Below, piece by piece: positions 9,823-20,846 of a stretch of 64,000 nt of DNA. The notes beneath the pieces are model-generated. The model was not told the origin of the DNA and searched no databases. It was given only the letters and a program-made list of their open reading frames with translations. The stretch's first letter is position 1. Each line of letters starts with the position of its first letter. The position numbers and the translations under genes are program-made. This stretch comes from Isoetes taiwanensis (lineage: Eukaryota; Streptophyta; Lycopodiopsida; Isoetales; Isoetaceae): contig JAJEKV010000056.1 in NCBI GenBank assembly GCA_021234155.1, positions 3,205,330 through 3,269,329 on the forward strand, in the 5' to 3' direction.

Positions 9823-10592
9823 ATGCGTTTTGTTGACAATATTGGGGAGAACTGGGAACAAACTACGGTATCGTTGGATTTATTCAACATAACTACAAAC
9901 ATTGCAGATACAGTTGAGTTCCTCTATCCAACAAATATCCTCCACGATCCAGTCGAATGTGACAAACGAATTTTCCTCGCTCCAATCAACAGGCACGTTG
10001 ATGATTTCAATGGTCGGGTTTAAGCAGGGTTCCTAACCAGGATAAGTTGTATTACAGCCATGATCATATAACCGAACAAGACCAACTTATTCATGACCAT
10101 CCCTATGCAACATCGGATTTCTTGAATAATTTCACACACTCTGGGATTCCCAATCATGAACTCACACTTAAGGTGGGGGCGATATGTCATGTGATGAAAC
10201 GATTAGACATGGAGAAGGGACTTGTGAATAATGCTAGAGTTGTGATTGAATCGATGCATGAGAAATTTGTAATGGTGAGGGTTTTAGGTGATCCAGAAGG
10301 GAACATGTACCCGATTTCCAGAAAAGATTTCTTCTATCAACCAGAAAACCGCCCATGGACTATTAATCGACGACAATTACCACTCCGACTATCGTATTCA
10401 ACCACGTTTAATAGCTGTCAGGGTTTAACATTGGATCAAGTGGTCATTGATCTGCGCACGAATGTCTTTGCACATGGCCAGTTATATACGGCCTTTACTC
10501 GTGTACGAAACAGACAAGACCTGCTAATATTCCTCTCCCCAGAGAACACAACCAAAAGTACTCTGAACGTCATCTACAAGGAGCTACTCTAA
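9823..10592 (+). pseudogene. Helitron PIF1-like helicase, C-terminal half
   Basis: Two adjoining ORFs (9823-10023 and 10047-10592) encode the helicase C-terminus. Visible blocks are NIADTVEFLYPTNILH and APINRHVDDFN, then LTLKVGAICHVMKRLDMEKGL, and finally motifs V and VI: LRLSYSTTFNSCQGLTLDQV followed by HGQLYTAFTRVR. The sequence ends IFLSPENTTKSTLNVIYKELL, a normal Helitron helicase C-terminus, so 10592 is probably the true end of the coding region. Confidence 0.85.
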
Positions 10593-10780
10593 CAAAAAGG
10601 TACATTTCCTCTAGCATATCATACATCTATCATTGATGTGTGTTACCTTGCAATCTGAAGGAATTTACACCAATGCAGTAAGTGGCGGTTGCATATAACT
10701 CCCTCATTACCCTCCCCCTCCCCCCCTCTCCCGTCCGGTATCACAAACATGTTTCCTTGCATTTTAGTTACAAATTATAA

Positions 10781-11034
10781 GCAAGTACGTCATAAGACGA
10801 CTGGACTTCAAATAAGGTACTTCCCTTATATTTTAACAGGTACTATTGCCTGCCCGTGTGATAGATGACGTGCTGTTTGATTATAACGGGATTTCCCTTT
10901 TCAGTTGCAGGTTAAGCAAGTACGTCATAAGTCAACTGGACTTCAAATAAGGTACTTTTTCCTATACTTTAACAGGTACTATTACCTGCCTGTATGATAC
11001 ATGACGTGCTGTTTGATTATAACGGGATTTCCCT
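10781..11034 (+). repeat. 118-bp direct duplication downstream of Helitron ORFs
   Basis: Sequence starting 'gcaagtacgtcataag' at 10781 is repeated at 10916 (135-bp period) up to 'aacgggatttccct' (10898 and 11034). The copies differ at few positions. A pyrimidine-rich run lies just upstream at about 10705-10735. Confidence 0.85.
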
Positions 11035-11168
11035 CGACCAAGTTTGATCAAAGTGAACAAATAAAAACCATCCATCGCGGTGATGGCCTAGTGGTAAATA
11101 AACAAAGGACTCCTCCCCAAAATAGCAACAGTCCCCAAACCATAGAAAAATTCCCACCCAAATTTATC

Positions 11169-11176
11169 TATAAATA
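11169..11176 (+). promoter_or_regulatory. TATA box of family A copy 1
   Basis: TATAAATA lies 120 bp before the ATG at 11289, which is followed by a degenerate two-part gene. Spacing suits a core promoter with a leader of about 90 nt. Confidence 0.5.
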
Positions 11177-11288
11177 CAAGGCTAATCCCTCATTAGCCAC
11201 ATACACTTTTGCTCCGCACTCCAAGCCGATCTTCGGGCTCCCTAAGGAGCTCATATATTTGTTTGACATTCTCAACTCTATCAGAATC

Positions 11289-12131
11289 ATGGCTACTGCA
11301 TCCTTCAGGCGATTGTACATCGCCACTCCCCATTTAGCAGAGGCAAATGTCAGCTCCGTCTTCTCAATTTTTCAACATGAGTTCGACCTATCAGCCACAA
11401 TAGCAGCAACACCATACTGCAATGAAGTCATGCAAGATTTCTGAACAAAGGTAGGTTCTACATTACAGGTATTGCCTCCCTATATAGGATTCTTCGTACC
11501 TAAGGCATCACTCTAGGCAGCCCTAAGCCACATCCCAAACATAGCTAAGTACTTGGATAACGAAGCAGCTCGCATGCCCGATTATATGACTAATGACTGT
11601 GAATATGAGAAGATACTTCTTCTACATAGCTGCCTTAGCCATGTTCTTGTTCCATAAGGCCCAAACTCAATTAGGGGAACCTTCAATCCAGCCACTGGCA
11701 ATAGAACCCGTTATCTCTGCAGGAGAAGACCGCCTACTCCTCGAATATGAAAGCTCCGATGAAGAAAAGGAAGGAAGTGCAGAGAATGAAGACATCGAGG
11801 ATGTTACCTAGGTGGACCCTGCTAAAGAACAACACCAAGCAGAACAAGAAATCCACAGGTTTGATGCGGACGTACAGACGACTCGAGGCCACTCGGGCTA
11901 GGCATCACAAGTCTAACTCCCATTATCATGGGAGGTGAAGAATACCTTATTCTCCACGACATCAAGAATCTTCCAGAATGTAGAGACCGGGGATACAGAG
12001 TGGACGAGCTCCTCCACCTCCTATGGCAGCAAGTAGACCTCGATGACTTCATCGATAGGATTTCCCAAATGACGTCCACGAATCATGTCATACACATGCC
12101 AGCCTACCTTAGACGTTCAGGCCTACAGTAA
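11289..12131 (+). pseudogene. Family A gene, copy 1 (unknown function), first part
   Basis: The reading starts MATASFRRLYIATPHLAEAN at 11289 and stops at 11444. Protein-like sequence then continues in other frames: an acidic segment (ESSDEEKEGSAENEDIEDV) near 11750-11810, then GIT..LTPIIMGGEEYLILHDI near 11905-11960 and LDDFIDRISQM near 12035-12070. The same order occurs in the ORF at 39201-40136: acidic KEQEDEAAHEDK, GITEALPINMGGKDHLLLHD, GLDDFIDFEREV. The two are therefore divergent copies of one gene. I do not recognise the family. Several frameshifts and stops make this copy a pseudogene. Confidence 0.6.
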
Positions 12132-12459
12132 AATCAGGCACATGATGATCCAACACGAGTTCCTCCTCCACCATACCCAACCCCAGCTATAGAGCAGGAG
12201 CCGTCAACTTGGATAATTTTAGAACTCAACTTGCGGACCACAGAAACCTGATCACAGTTCCGGTAGACGAGTAAGCGGGTAGACACAGGTAAAAAAAGGA
12301 GACAGAGATAGAGGGCTGACAAGGAGGACAAGATAGAGCTCTCAAACACTATCTCCCACTCCTAACTGACGGCAGAATAGCAGTCATCCACCGGCAGTTC
12401 AGTCCGCAAGGGGGAAGAAGTCGTATTCATGCTAATCGCACTCTCGGGCTTCGGTAGAC

Positions 12460-12624
12460 ATGCAAGACTTCAACAGAGTATGGATCACGTCATTGCTGGT
12501 CAGAAGATTAATAGCATTGAGTATCTTCGACTTTGCCATCCCATACTACCGGTCTGGCAGGCTAGCAGTCACCGCCGCTTATACTTCTGAAAGGAAAGTC
12601 GAAGAGCTCGTAGCACCCATATAA
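12460..12624 (+). pseudogene. Family A gene, copy 1, possible second part
   Basis: A 54-codon ORF begins MQDFNRVWITSLLVRRL and contains PYYRSGRLAVTAAYTSERKVEEL. It resembles YLYKGEIVVFHSKYSLSRPEEV in the ORF at 44224-44685 in length and residue pattern, though identity is low. Position also agrees: in each copy this piece follows the acidic/GIT...MGG piece on the same strand. Only about 330 bp separate the parts here; a 4-kb element separates them in the other copy. Confidence 0.35.
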
Positions 12625-13586
12625 GGAGGAATGGCAACTAACGTTTTGAGGAAGTTGGGACATATGGTTGGTACAACCCAGGTCAAGAAATTCTTAGAGG
12701 ATCACCCAGGGCCAGAATATCGATGATCATATTACTGCCCAGGTATTGAAATAATATATCTGATATTAATAGAATATAAGCTCCTTTGTCTTGCATTCTA
12801 AATACTAATTTGATATATAATCGTCCAAGCAATTCTCTCAAGCCACCAGAGGGCAACCCCTCGTGTGCACAATGGGTATAGCCCTCCAATAGAGTGTATT
12901 TGCATCTTCTTTGTTTTGTCTTTTCGTATTGATTGAGGGAGGCAGTAGGTGCGGATTGCTTATTGGTGGTTGTTTTTTGTTGCCCAAAGGGGTAAACCCA
13001 TGTTTGATGGTTGGTTAGGAATATTGTCTGGATTCCCAGGTCATATTGAAGAATATTCTTTAGATTCTTGCATCGCACACAATATTTCTGAACTATTTTT
13101 TTTTTTTTTTTTTTTTTTTTCTTTTTAGCACAACAGCTTAACCTTGGGTGTCACGTTATCTTGAAGCCTAGCCTATCCACGTGTATATAAAAATGATTTG
13201 TACTATTTTTATACCATTAGAGCTTGATCTTGAAACATAGATGGCCTTTGAAAGTTCATCTTCTCGTGTCTTTTCAAACGGTCCCTGGCAAAAAAAAATG
13301 CCTATTCCGGGAGGTTCTCTATCCAGCTTAGTATCCGGCTAGGCTTGCCACAGACAGATCTGGCACAGCAACCAACTGAAGATATTGCGCCAGCCACAGA
13401 CAAATATGCCCACTGATTTTGCAGATAAAGATCCTTGTTTTTTCTTCTCCTGCTCATTTTTCTGGCGGCAGCCCTGCTCATCTTTCTTGCTATATGGCTT
13501 CTAGTGGGACTTTCCAGATTGCAATAGAGAAGGAGTTGAAGACCTTAATATTTAGGGCGGTGATTAATTTTCTTTAGTAGCCGGCT
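12625..13586. other. No recognisable gene; poly(T) tract
   Basis: I see no supported coding region. A run of about 26 T bases lies at 13098-13123 and could mark the tail of an old reverse-strand retroposon. A copy of the dispersed 'ccaccagagggcaaccc' repeat lies at about 12840. Confidence 0.6.
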
Positions 13587-13863
13587 ATGGAGGAGCATTT
13601 GCTTAAGAGGGAAAAGTCAGTTTTGCAAGGGCATGAAGGTGCCGTTCTATGGGTGTGATTCAATGGCGATGGTAATTACTGCCTTAGCCGTGGCAAAGAT
13701 CGTACTCTTCGGCTCAAGAACCCGCACAAAGGCCTACGCATCAAGTCTTAATATGTTCATGCCATAGAAGTTAGAGATGGGGCTGTCTCTGCGAATAACT
13801 CTAATCTCTGTTCTTGTGGTGCTGATAGACAGCTCCTTTAACTTCAGAGGCCATGATAGTGAG
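13587..13863 (+). pseudogene. WDR83: WDR83 (MORG1-like WD40 protein) pseudogene, first exon part
   Basis: WDR83/MORG1 is a seven-bladed WD40 scaffold conserved in eukaryotes and linked to the spliceosome and MAPK signalling. From the ATG at 13587 the frame reads MEEHLLKREKSVLQGHEGAV, then FNGDGNYCLSRGKDRTLRL, NPHKGLRIKS, VRDGAVSANNSNLCSCGADR and, after a small deletion, FRGHDSEV. Stops occur after WV and KS, the Trp of RLWNP is Lys, and roughly a dozen residues before FRGHD are missing. The exon ends at GAG/gtctcc (13863). Its continuation VNSVKFNE lies at 25597, beyond an inserted copia element. Intron retention shows this is a duplicated copy, not a processed one. Confidence 0.85.
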
Positions 13864-13894
13864 GTCTCCACCTCTAGCTTCTTTATCTGGTTAT

Positions 13895-14094
13895 CGTTAG
13901 CGAGGCTGCCTATTATAAGGCAGCGTGCCTTTATAAAAAGGCAACGTAGTTACTTTTAGCTTTCACCTTTTTCCATAGAAAATACCTTTTATAGTATCTA
14001 TATATTGTAACATGAATCATTCAATATATGTGTCTTCTTTTGTGGTGCATACCTCTCTCTCTTATATTTCCTTAGTAAACAAGCAAGCTTAACA
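13895..14094 (+). repeat. Copia 5' LTR
   Basis: 200 bp, beginning cGTTAGCGAGG (the usual TG has become CG) and ending AACA directly before the primer-binding site. It contains a TATA-like 'tttataaaaagg' and a 3' pyrimidine-rich part. Confidence 0.95.
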
Positions 14095-14106
14095 TGGTAT
14101 CAGAGC
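14095..14106 (+). promoter_or_regulatory. Primer-binding site (initiator tRNA-Met type)
   Basis: TGGTATCAGAGC directly follows the 5' LTR. It is the standard copia minus-strand primer site complementary to initiator methionine tRNA. Confidence 0.95.
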
Positions 14107-14128
14107 TTGCATCTGTTCTGAAGCGGTT

Positions 14129-14741
14129 GTGAATTTTCAAGGGCTCACTGGAACAAAAACTTTGTATGTTTTTTCTGGAGCTGGATGTCCAGCTTGGAAG
14201 CTTGTCCTGCAAAGCGAAAAGCTTTTTGGAATTGTGATTGGGAATAATCTTCTTCCGGTGCAGCCAGTTGACGCAATTACCGGTAATCTTGTTCAGAGCG
14301 GTGCTGCATACGATGCTTGGGTTAAGGATGTAGATGACTGGAATGAAAAAGATCAAACAGCTCGAGCATTGATTCTCTATGCACTTAAATAATCTATTTT
14401 AATGGATGCTAGATTTTGTTACTTCTAGTGAAGTATGGAAGTAATTAGAAAAAACTTATATGAAGAAGACTATGCATAAAGTGCTTAGTCTTCGCAAGGA
14501 TCTTACATCATTGCAGTATCGTTTGAATGATTCGTTTGACGAACATGTGGATAAATTGAAAGCGCTTCTAGAAGCACTGTCTGCAGCTGGTGCTAGTATT
14601 CCGCATGATCAACATGTTGTTCATTTTCTGGAATCCATGCCGGAAGAGCTTCAGACTCTTACGATAGTTCTAGCCAACAAAAAATCTATGACCTTAGATT
14701 GGGCTTGTGAATCTTTAAAAGATGGAGGACGAAAATTATAA
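14129..14741 (+). pseudogene. Copia Gag, N-terminal part (UBN2-type)
   Basis: Gag forms the virus-like particle. Two frames (14129-14392 and 14460-14741) give NFQGLTGTKTLYVFSGAG, DAWVKDVDDWNEKDQTARAL, then LTSLQYRLNDSFDEHVDKLK and HFLESMPEELQTL, the pattern of the UBN2 Gag family. Stops lie between 14390 and 14460. The frame is cut after LDWACESLKDGGRKL by the antisense LINE; Gag resumes at about 20463. Confidence 0.85.
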
Positions 14742-14826
14742 AGAATAGAATAGAATATAATAGAATTGTTTTTATCATCCACGGAGACCAATCGGCCTAT
14801 GGGACCCAATACAAAAAGCACAGCAG

Positions 14827-15204
14827 TCACATTACTACCCGGATTAAAAAACCCCCGCTCCAAAGGGTTTTCGAGGGAAAAATCGTGGCAGCAATGGTTG
14901 ACTGGGGGCATATATGAGCCCTCAAGTCCAGTACTTGCTGAATGTATGATCCGAGTGAGCGCACCGAAGTCGTGCCCAGTATCATGTATAGCGGCTCATC
15001 AGGTCTAATCAACTGAGCATAGCGTGTCCGAATCTGATCATATGCCGGGCAGCTCTGGAAAGTGTGACATTCATCCTCAACAGCTCCCGTCTGGCAGCAC
15101 TGACAAACCCTATCCTGACGTGGCTCCCCAATCCATCGACCTATCTCAATTTGGAGATGGTGGGCACCTGTGCGAATGGAGGCGATATGCCTGCGCTTTT
15201 TCAT
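14827..15204 (-). pseudogene. LINE ORF2 C-terminal zinc region
   Basis: The reverse-strand ORF reads IRTGAHHLQIEIGRWIGEPR followed by CQCCQTGAVEDECHTFQSCPAY. This C-x2-C...VEDE-H...CP-Y pattern is the zinc region found after the reverse transcriptase in many LINE ORF2 proteins. It is separated from the RT domain by about 580 bp containing frameshifts. Confidence 0.8.
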
Positions 15205-15783
15205 GGGCAGATGTGAACGTAGGTAGCGCTGTGGGCCTCGTCCTAATGTGGGATTTATGTGCTACTTGTAATGTGCTGTTTTGACTTGCTCCAAGGCCCT
15301 GAAATCCCAAAGCTTGCTGGAGAAACAAGCATCAAGGTAACATCTCAGTCATCCACGATCGCCTCTGTTTCTACACGGATGCACATGTGCTCTGGACATT
15401 CCATCTAGTTAGCCACTTTGCACTCTTTTATCCTTCCAACAATTAGGTGAGTCGTTGTGGTCCCATTGCCACGTGCATAAGCCAAGTCGCGGTGAGCGAT
15501 CATCATCCATATTTACCACCTTACGAAGTAGACGATGTGTCTATCAAGGGCCGCTCGTTGAAGTGGCGGAAACCCGTCTCCCCGCAAAGAAAATTTGATA
15601 TGGGACCGTGGATTTCACTCCGAGTGCACGTGCTAATAAGGCTTTCCGCACTTGTTCTAAGTCGCTCCAAGTAGCAAGGGACACCACTTGGGCCCCGGAC
15701 TTCAACCCCGCAAAAAGAACGGGCTCTACCAATACCCCAACGGATGTGCCCGATGTCCCCAATCATACAATTACGCTCTGTGG

Positions 15784-17330
15784 TTATTGTTCGCATTGCA
15801 TAAAAGCGCTTTCCGACTTGTCGCTACACGCAATCTTATGGAAGTGTCCCAAAGATAGTGTAGAAGGAAACTCCACTCCCAGATACTTGTAGGTGGGTGT
15901 CACCTCCACTTGTTGCCCTCGATAAGTGAATGAAGGGGGCCTTGGATGGCGCGAGGATGAGATTAGGACCACCTTAGTCTTGGCCAGATTGACGTTCATG
16001 TCATCCAGAGCATCTAGGTGAGACTGCATATCCTCTGGAGTGTGAGCTAAGAGGTCAACATCATCTGCATAGATGAGTTGCCTGATGACCTGATGCAAAA
16101 GTTGGGTCCCTCCACCCCCATTGTCTATGAGCCAGTGTCCCAACTGGTCAATGTACAGACCAAACAATGTTGGGGAAAGAGGACATCCCTGGCGGACCCC
16201 AATACTGCTAGTGAATGGTTGTCTTGTCATCCGCATCTGACCTGAACAACTCTCGTACAACCTGTATACTGCATTTTGCATATCCACAGGAACCTCTAGT
16301 TGCCACAATCTTTCCCATAAGTTTTCCCGAGGCACAGTGTCAAAAGCCTTTGCAAAGTCAACAAAGCAACAATACAGGTCCCGCCGACGGTTTCTGCTAT
16401 CCTCAACCAAAGTCCTCAATGTGAAGATATGATCAATGGTTGAATGCTTCGGGTCCGAACCACCGCTATGCGTGAGAGCTCGCATACCATTTATACCCCC
16501 CACCGTCAACTTTGCTCAATAATGCCGCCTAGCGGTTTGGCAAACACCGAACCCGACCATGATTGTTCGGTAATTGGTTGGACTATGTGGATCTCCCCGC
16601 CTTGTAAATGGGGACAACTCGCTTGTGGTCCACTTGCGGGGAATCCTTCCCAGAGTGCTATGTTGAACATAGTGGTTAGGACTGGTGCCATAGGCTCCCC
16701 TGCCCACTTGAGCAACTCTGCCTGCATACCATCCAGGTCCGTTGCTTTCCCATTGGCCAAACGCTGCAAACCCTGGGTAACATCATCCTCTGTGATTTCT
16801 AATGTCAGACCATTCTGTGGGGGTATGAGTGCTCGTGTCCCTTGAGGATCATAGAGTTGCTGCAAGTATTGTTCCCACTGCTCATTAGTGATGTTCCCCA
16901 TAGGCTGGACTGGCTTTCGAAGAACCTTGCGCCAAAAGGTTATAGGATGGCTTTCCAACATGTAAAACATTTCCCTTTGATGACGTGCAATGTACTGAGA
17001 TTTCTTTGCCTTCAAGAAAGCACGATACTGTGTGGTGGCACGTGGGCGCATTGCAGGATCTGTGATCTGGCGGAGCCGGCATTTGTATTCCTTACACTCA
17101 GCATCAAACCACCGATTACGCGGGAATGTTGCAGTCCCTATGATACTTCTCGGGTATGCTATCCCAAAACATCTTTCTGCGACAATACCAAGTAGCTCAA
17201 TCAGCTGACCCGTTTGCTGCTCTAGCGTGGGGGCCTGCAAAATTCCTGAAAGGTCATCTATGAGCATATCATCATAATCCTTTGCCTGCTCATAATCCAA
17301 TCGCAAGTGAGGTATACAAGGAGCTGCCAT
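15784..17330 (-). pseudogene. LINE reverse transcriptase (two frames)
   Basis: The segment 17330-16506 holds the linker after the endonuclease and RT entry (MGNITNEQWEQYLQQLYDP, ITEDDVTQGLQRLANGKATD). Segment 16509-15784 holds the RT core: DLYCCFVDFAKAFDTVPREN (motif A), GVRQGCPLSPTLFGLYIDQL (motif B), LIYADDVDLLAHT (motif C, catalytic YADD) and NLAKTKVVLIS. The junction at 16506-16509 is a frameshift that removes part of the 'ragFR.gr' region. The 'LFGLYID' style is common in LINEs of non-seed plants to my knowledge. Confidence 0.9.
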
Positions 17331-17339
17331 AGAAGGGGT

Positions 17340-18178
17340 TCTAGCAGCCTACCAAGCCAACTGCAGGTAGAATGGAAGGTGATCTGAGTCGGTCTCCTCA
17401 TCTCTACTGTCTGTGCCTACCCGAAAGTGGTTGATCAAATGTACATCCTGCTCAGCGACTAATAGATAGTCCACCACACTAGATCCTCCACCCTGATTCT
17501 CTTGTCTGCAGGTGCACTTACAGGAGGAAGGCCACTGTGCCAGGCCATTTCAAATTACCAAGTCAAAGACACCACATAGTAGAAGCAACTGCCTGCCAAA
17601 GCGCGTGACCTGACTATCATCTGATGTTCGTGGCCAAGCCACCTCCGCGGGGCGCAGCTGTAACACATCCTGAGCCAAAGGATCAAGTCTCATGGGCTGC
17701 TCTACTCCTGTCCGTGCATTGAAGTCCCCAAGGAGTACCACACTACCCAACTGTCTATGTTGTCGTATGTCATCATATAGATCGACATATGGAGCTAGCC
17801 TATCCACATCTGAGTGGGCATGGTAAAAGTTGCTTTCTGCATTTGGAAAGTAGCAAGCAGCCAAGAAGAGAGGGTTGCCACTACAATTCTGCACTCGCAC
17901 CCACAAGTACCGGTTGTGTCTGTCAATCTTGTGCAGGAAGACCGATTGTGCCAAAGATTCCCGGTAATAACATGCAACCCCTCCATGTCCCCTCTTGCCT
18001 GTGCAGCTATTGAAGACTGAGAAATGTTGAAGCCTAGAAAATAGGGTAGCCTGTGTCCTGCGTGCTCCCATGTCTCCATGAGGAAGATGAGATCCATATT
18101 TGCAGCAACAGAGTTGAGACTATCCCCCTTCTGCCATGGGAAACCTCGACAATTCCAGGAGACCACCCGAAGACACAT
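17340..18178 (-). pseudogene. LINE apurinic/apyrimidinic endonuclease
   Basis: The domain cuts target DNA to prime reverse transcription. The reverse strand starts at 18178 with MCLRVVSWNCRGFPWQ (the WNCRG motif) and LIFLMETW, shifts frame near 18000, and continues to LGSVVLLGDFNARTG. Further down, in another frame, SSVVDYLLVAEQDV and DSDHLPFYLQL give the final catalytic SDH. At least two frameshifts separate these blocks. Confidence 0.88.
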
Positions 18179-18189
18179 TCCCTATTTGT

Positions 18190-19978
18190 TAGTAGCAGAG
18201 GCATGCGCAGATTGAGTTATGGGGGAAGAGTGGGAAGCAGTAGCAGACTGAGTTATGCGGACAGAGTGAGAAGCAGTAGGGGTTGGGGCAGAGTGAGAAG
18301 CAAGAGGAGTTGGGGTGGCATATGACCCAGGAGTAGTGGCAAAGTGGCAGCGGGGGGCGGGGCTGGAGCGGTGGAGGAGGAACATGATCGAGGAGGAGGT
18401 GGGGGTCGCGGTGAATGGCCCTGAGGGCCGGAGGGTTCTGCAGCAACATTCCGCGGAGCGGAAAAATGTGCATCTTGCCTCGAACTAGTCCCACAGCTCC
18501 TCCTTGACAAATGGGATGCCTCGAACCTTGGTGAGCTCACGCTGCCGGGACTCTTGTTATACTGGGGGTGAGGTCTCGGTCCACATACAAGGATGTTCCC
18601 TTCAATTGCTTGCCCTGGCGCAGTATGGCATCCCATACTTGTATATCTACTACTGTGAATATGACAATACGGTTGTAGGCAGAACGTCAAGCACCATGAC
18701 GGCTGGCTCGAGCAATGTGTACAGGCCTAGGCAATGTCATACGATTGATGATCTGCATCTGGAGTCGGTGAATGAGATTCTCTCCCTCTTCTTCCGGCAG
18801 GCTACGAATCACCAAATTATGACCTCTCCGTCTACGTTCACTAAGCTCACGTGGATCAACGTTTGTTGGGACAGCATGTATCGGCTATTGTCTGTGAGTT
18901 GAAGGTGTTGTCTGGTGTCCATGAACAGGAGGGTCTTGTTGGCATGGAGGGAATGGTGAAGTAGGGCATCGTGGTGCCCGCCTAGACTGACTTCGCATGG
19001 TTGCTTGAGCATGGGTGGCAGCTGAGGTGCCTGAGATTGCCTCCGCCTTCTGAAGCCGAGAGCTCAGCTCCTGCTGGAATTATTTCTGCCGCTCCAACTC
19101 GGATACACAATTTTGCAAGGCCTCGTGTGCATTAGCATGGAGTCCTTTCCCCTGTTGGATTGTAGCTTCTCGTAGCTCGTGTGCCTCTTGCTCTTGAACA
19201 AGAGAACGCTGTTCCAACTTCTGTATCCTAGAGGCAACCACATCATCTGCCGATGTTAAGGTGATCTCCATTGTGCTGACCCCCGCTCGAAGGGCCTCGG
19301 CCAGAGCAACCGGCTTTCGTTAGTTGCTATCCGAAATGCCCCCGAAAGTGGCAATGACATCCGAATGTCCGGATCGAAGACGGGAGATATCGCGACCATC
19401 TCCTGCTCAATTCTTTCCTTGTCCTTCATTATAACTTCATCTCGGTAGACATGGTATCTATTTGTGCCCTGAGGCCGGCAAAAGTCCGTCTATCCCGCTC
19501 CCTTTCAAACCGCAACAAGTTTAATACCGCCAAGCAATTGTTGCACTTGGGTCTCAATGCCCGCAAACCGCTGTTTTACTATAGCCGGTTTCTTCTTAAG
19601 CACCTGGGGATGGAGGCTTGTTGTCGCTCGCCAGTGTGTGAGATCCGAGTGGTGTGATCCTCAACCATTGCCCGTGGTTTGTCTCCCCCTCCTCTCATGG
19701 CATGACCGGTGTGCCCCCTTTGTGGAATTAGAGTCCGAGGTCCGCAAAGTCGGGTCTGCCGACCGTGGCCGGGCCGGGGTGAGCTTGCCGCCTGAGCCTT
19801 TGCACGAGCCTTTGGAAGAGGCTTCTCCCTTGGCCTGACTGCTAGGTCTAGGTCTCTTGCGCGGTGGGCCGCCTGTATGCTCCTCCCAAGTGGGCATATC
19901 AGGCAGTTGTGTCTGAGTCTGGGTCTGGGTCTGGGTCTGGTTCTCAAGTTGGGTTGGGGATGTCCTGAGAGTGTCCAT
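18190..19978 (-). pseudogene. LINE ORF1-like region with coiled coil
   Basis: The reverse strand starts with an ATG at 19978 followed by a Thr/Gln repeat (QTQTQTQTQTQ) and a basic, low-complexity stretch, then at 19271-19080 a predicted coiled coil (MEITLTSADDVVASRIQKLE ... LREATIQQGK). Position upstream of the endonuclease and a coiled coil fit an RNA-binding ORF1. The lower part (18690-18190) is proline-rich low complexity. The frame changes several times. Confidence 0.55.
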
Positions 19979-20109
19979 GGGTACCTAGACAGATCTTGAA
20001 TCAAACTGACCAACAAATTAGGGCAAGCCAAGGGAATATGTGAAGACCTAATCCATAATCCAAAAGAGCAAACCGGCTGGAAAATTGCTGTTCTGACAGA
20101 AATAACTTA

Positions 20110-20440
20110 GCCAACAAGGATCATACCACACACCATCGGAAAGGTTGCTAAGAGAGCTTTCCAACGCAATAAATTTCAGCTGAAAAGGGCTTTTGGATCT
20201 TCTGTTATGAGTGAAAACGTGTGACTAGCACCACCGCCTTAGGGTTTGAGCGCCTTTGGAGATGGATGCCGAAAAACTGTTGTTTTGCTATATGAACCCT
20301 ATTATAGCATATGCAAATCACAAACCTTCAGAAAGCTATCTGAGAGAGCTTTGCAACGCACCAAATTTCAGCTGAAACGGAGTTCGAGATCTCCAGTTGT
20401 GATCAAAAACATGAGATCGGCATTAGGAGCGCCTAGAGAG
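20110..20440 (-). repeat. LINE 5' region, duplicated unit
   Basis: The phrase 'aaatttcagctgaaa', preceded by a 'gagagctttccaacgca'-like sequence, occurs at about 20150-20185 and again at about 20345-20380, giving two copies of a unit near 190 bp. Repeated 5' UTR monomers are usual for some LINEs, so this probably marks the element's 5' end. Confidence 0.55.
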
Positions 20441-20462
20441 AGGAGCGCCTAGGAGATTAGGC

Positions 20463-20846
20463 ATGTTGAAGATAGTGTTTGGTGAAAGAAGGCAATCTAT
20501 GCAAGACGATCAAGCTTTAATTGTTGATAGTAAGAAACGAGGTCGAGAAGATGAAAAGGCTTTTGTTACTGATACTAGGCGGAGTCGTGGTCGTGGTCGC
20601 AACCGAGGCCGCGGTGGTGGTAATCAGTTGTTGGCTAGACTTGAGCAACCTAAATCAGAGACTATTTGTGCCTATTGTAAAAAGCCGAATCATGTGGAAA
20701 GCGGGTGTTATTACAAACGTTTTGTGAATGAGCATAAAGCATTACTTCAGGCAATTCGAGATGGACCTCCTATTCGAGATGAACTAGTATTGCATGTGAT
20801 GAAGCTTCTGAAGCCGCTTTCTCTACAAGAACTGTTGTTTCCATGA
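20463..20846 (+). pseudogene. Copia Gag C-terminus with zinc knuckle
   Basis: Gag resumes after the LINE. An Arg/Gly-rich basic stretch (RRSRGRGRNRGRGGG) is followed by the CCHC zinc knuckle CAYCKKPNHVESGC (C-x2-C-x4-H-x4-C), which binds genomic RNA. The ORF runs into the protease region at 20843 with a frame change. Confidence 0.9.

Larger units (their letters stand above)
4957..10592 (+). mobile_element. Decayed Helitron (rolling-circle transposon)
   Basis: In order on the plus strand are an N-terminal region with RRRERYANL-type repeats, a zinc-finger and Helitron N-domain, a HUH replication initiator with a two-tyrosine motif, and a PIF1-family helicase. This order is diagnostic of plant Helitrons. 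The reading frame is broken at about 5710, 7395, 8430-8710, 9643 and 10021, so the element is dead as autonomous DNA. I did not find a convincing 5' TC or 3' hairpin plus CTRR terminus; the limits given are those of recognisable coding sequence. Confidence 0.9.
14745..20460 (-). mobile_element. LINE inserted antisense in copia gag
   Basis: The reverse strand encodes, from high to low coordinates, an ORF1-like protein, an apurinic endonuclease, a reverse transcriptase and a C-terminal CCHC-type region, the usual LINE order. The 3' end lies at about 14745-14775 in a run rich in AGAAT/ATTCT repeats. The 5' end is near 20200-20460, where two copies of a 5' repeat occur. Clean target duplications could not be assigned. 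Several frameshifts interrupt ORF2. Confidence 0.88.

Noticed and set aside
10593-11040. Helitron 3' terminus near the 118-bp duplication
   Set aside because: I could not find a hairpin followed by CTRR at a convincing position.
12683-13078. 131-codon reverse-strand ORF
   Set aside because: No domain, promoter or compositional support; overlaps a dispersed repeat and ends in AT-rich sequence.
18253-18690. Pro/Ser-rich ORF as a cellular gene
   Set aside because: Lies within the LINE ORF1 region and is low-complexity.
14730-20470. Exact target duplication of the antisense LINE
   Set aside because: 'aagaatag' and 'aagatag' at the two ends are too short and imperfect to accept.
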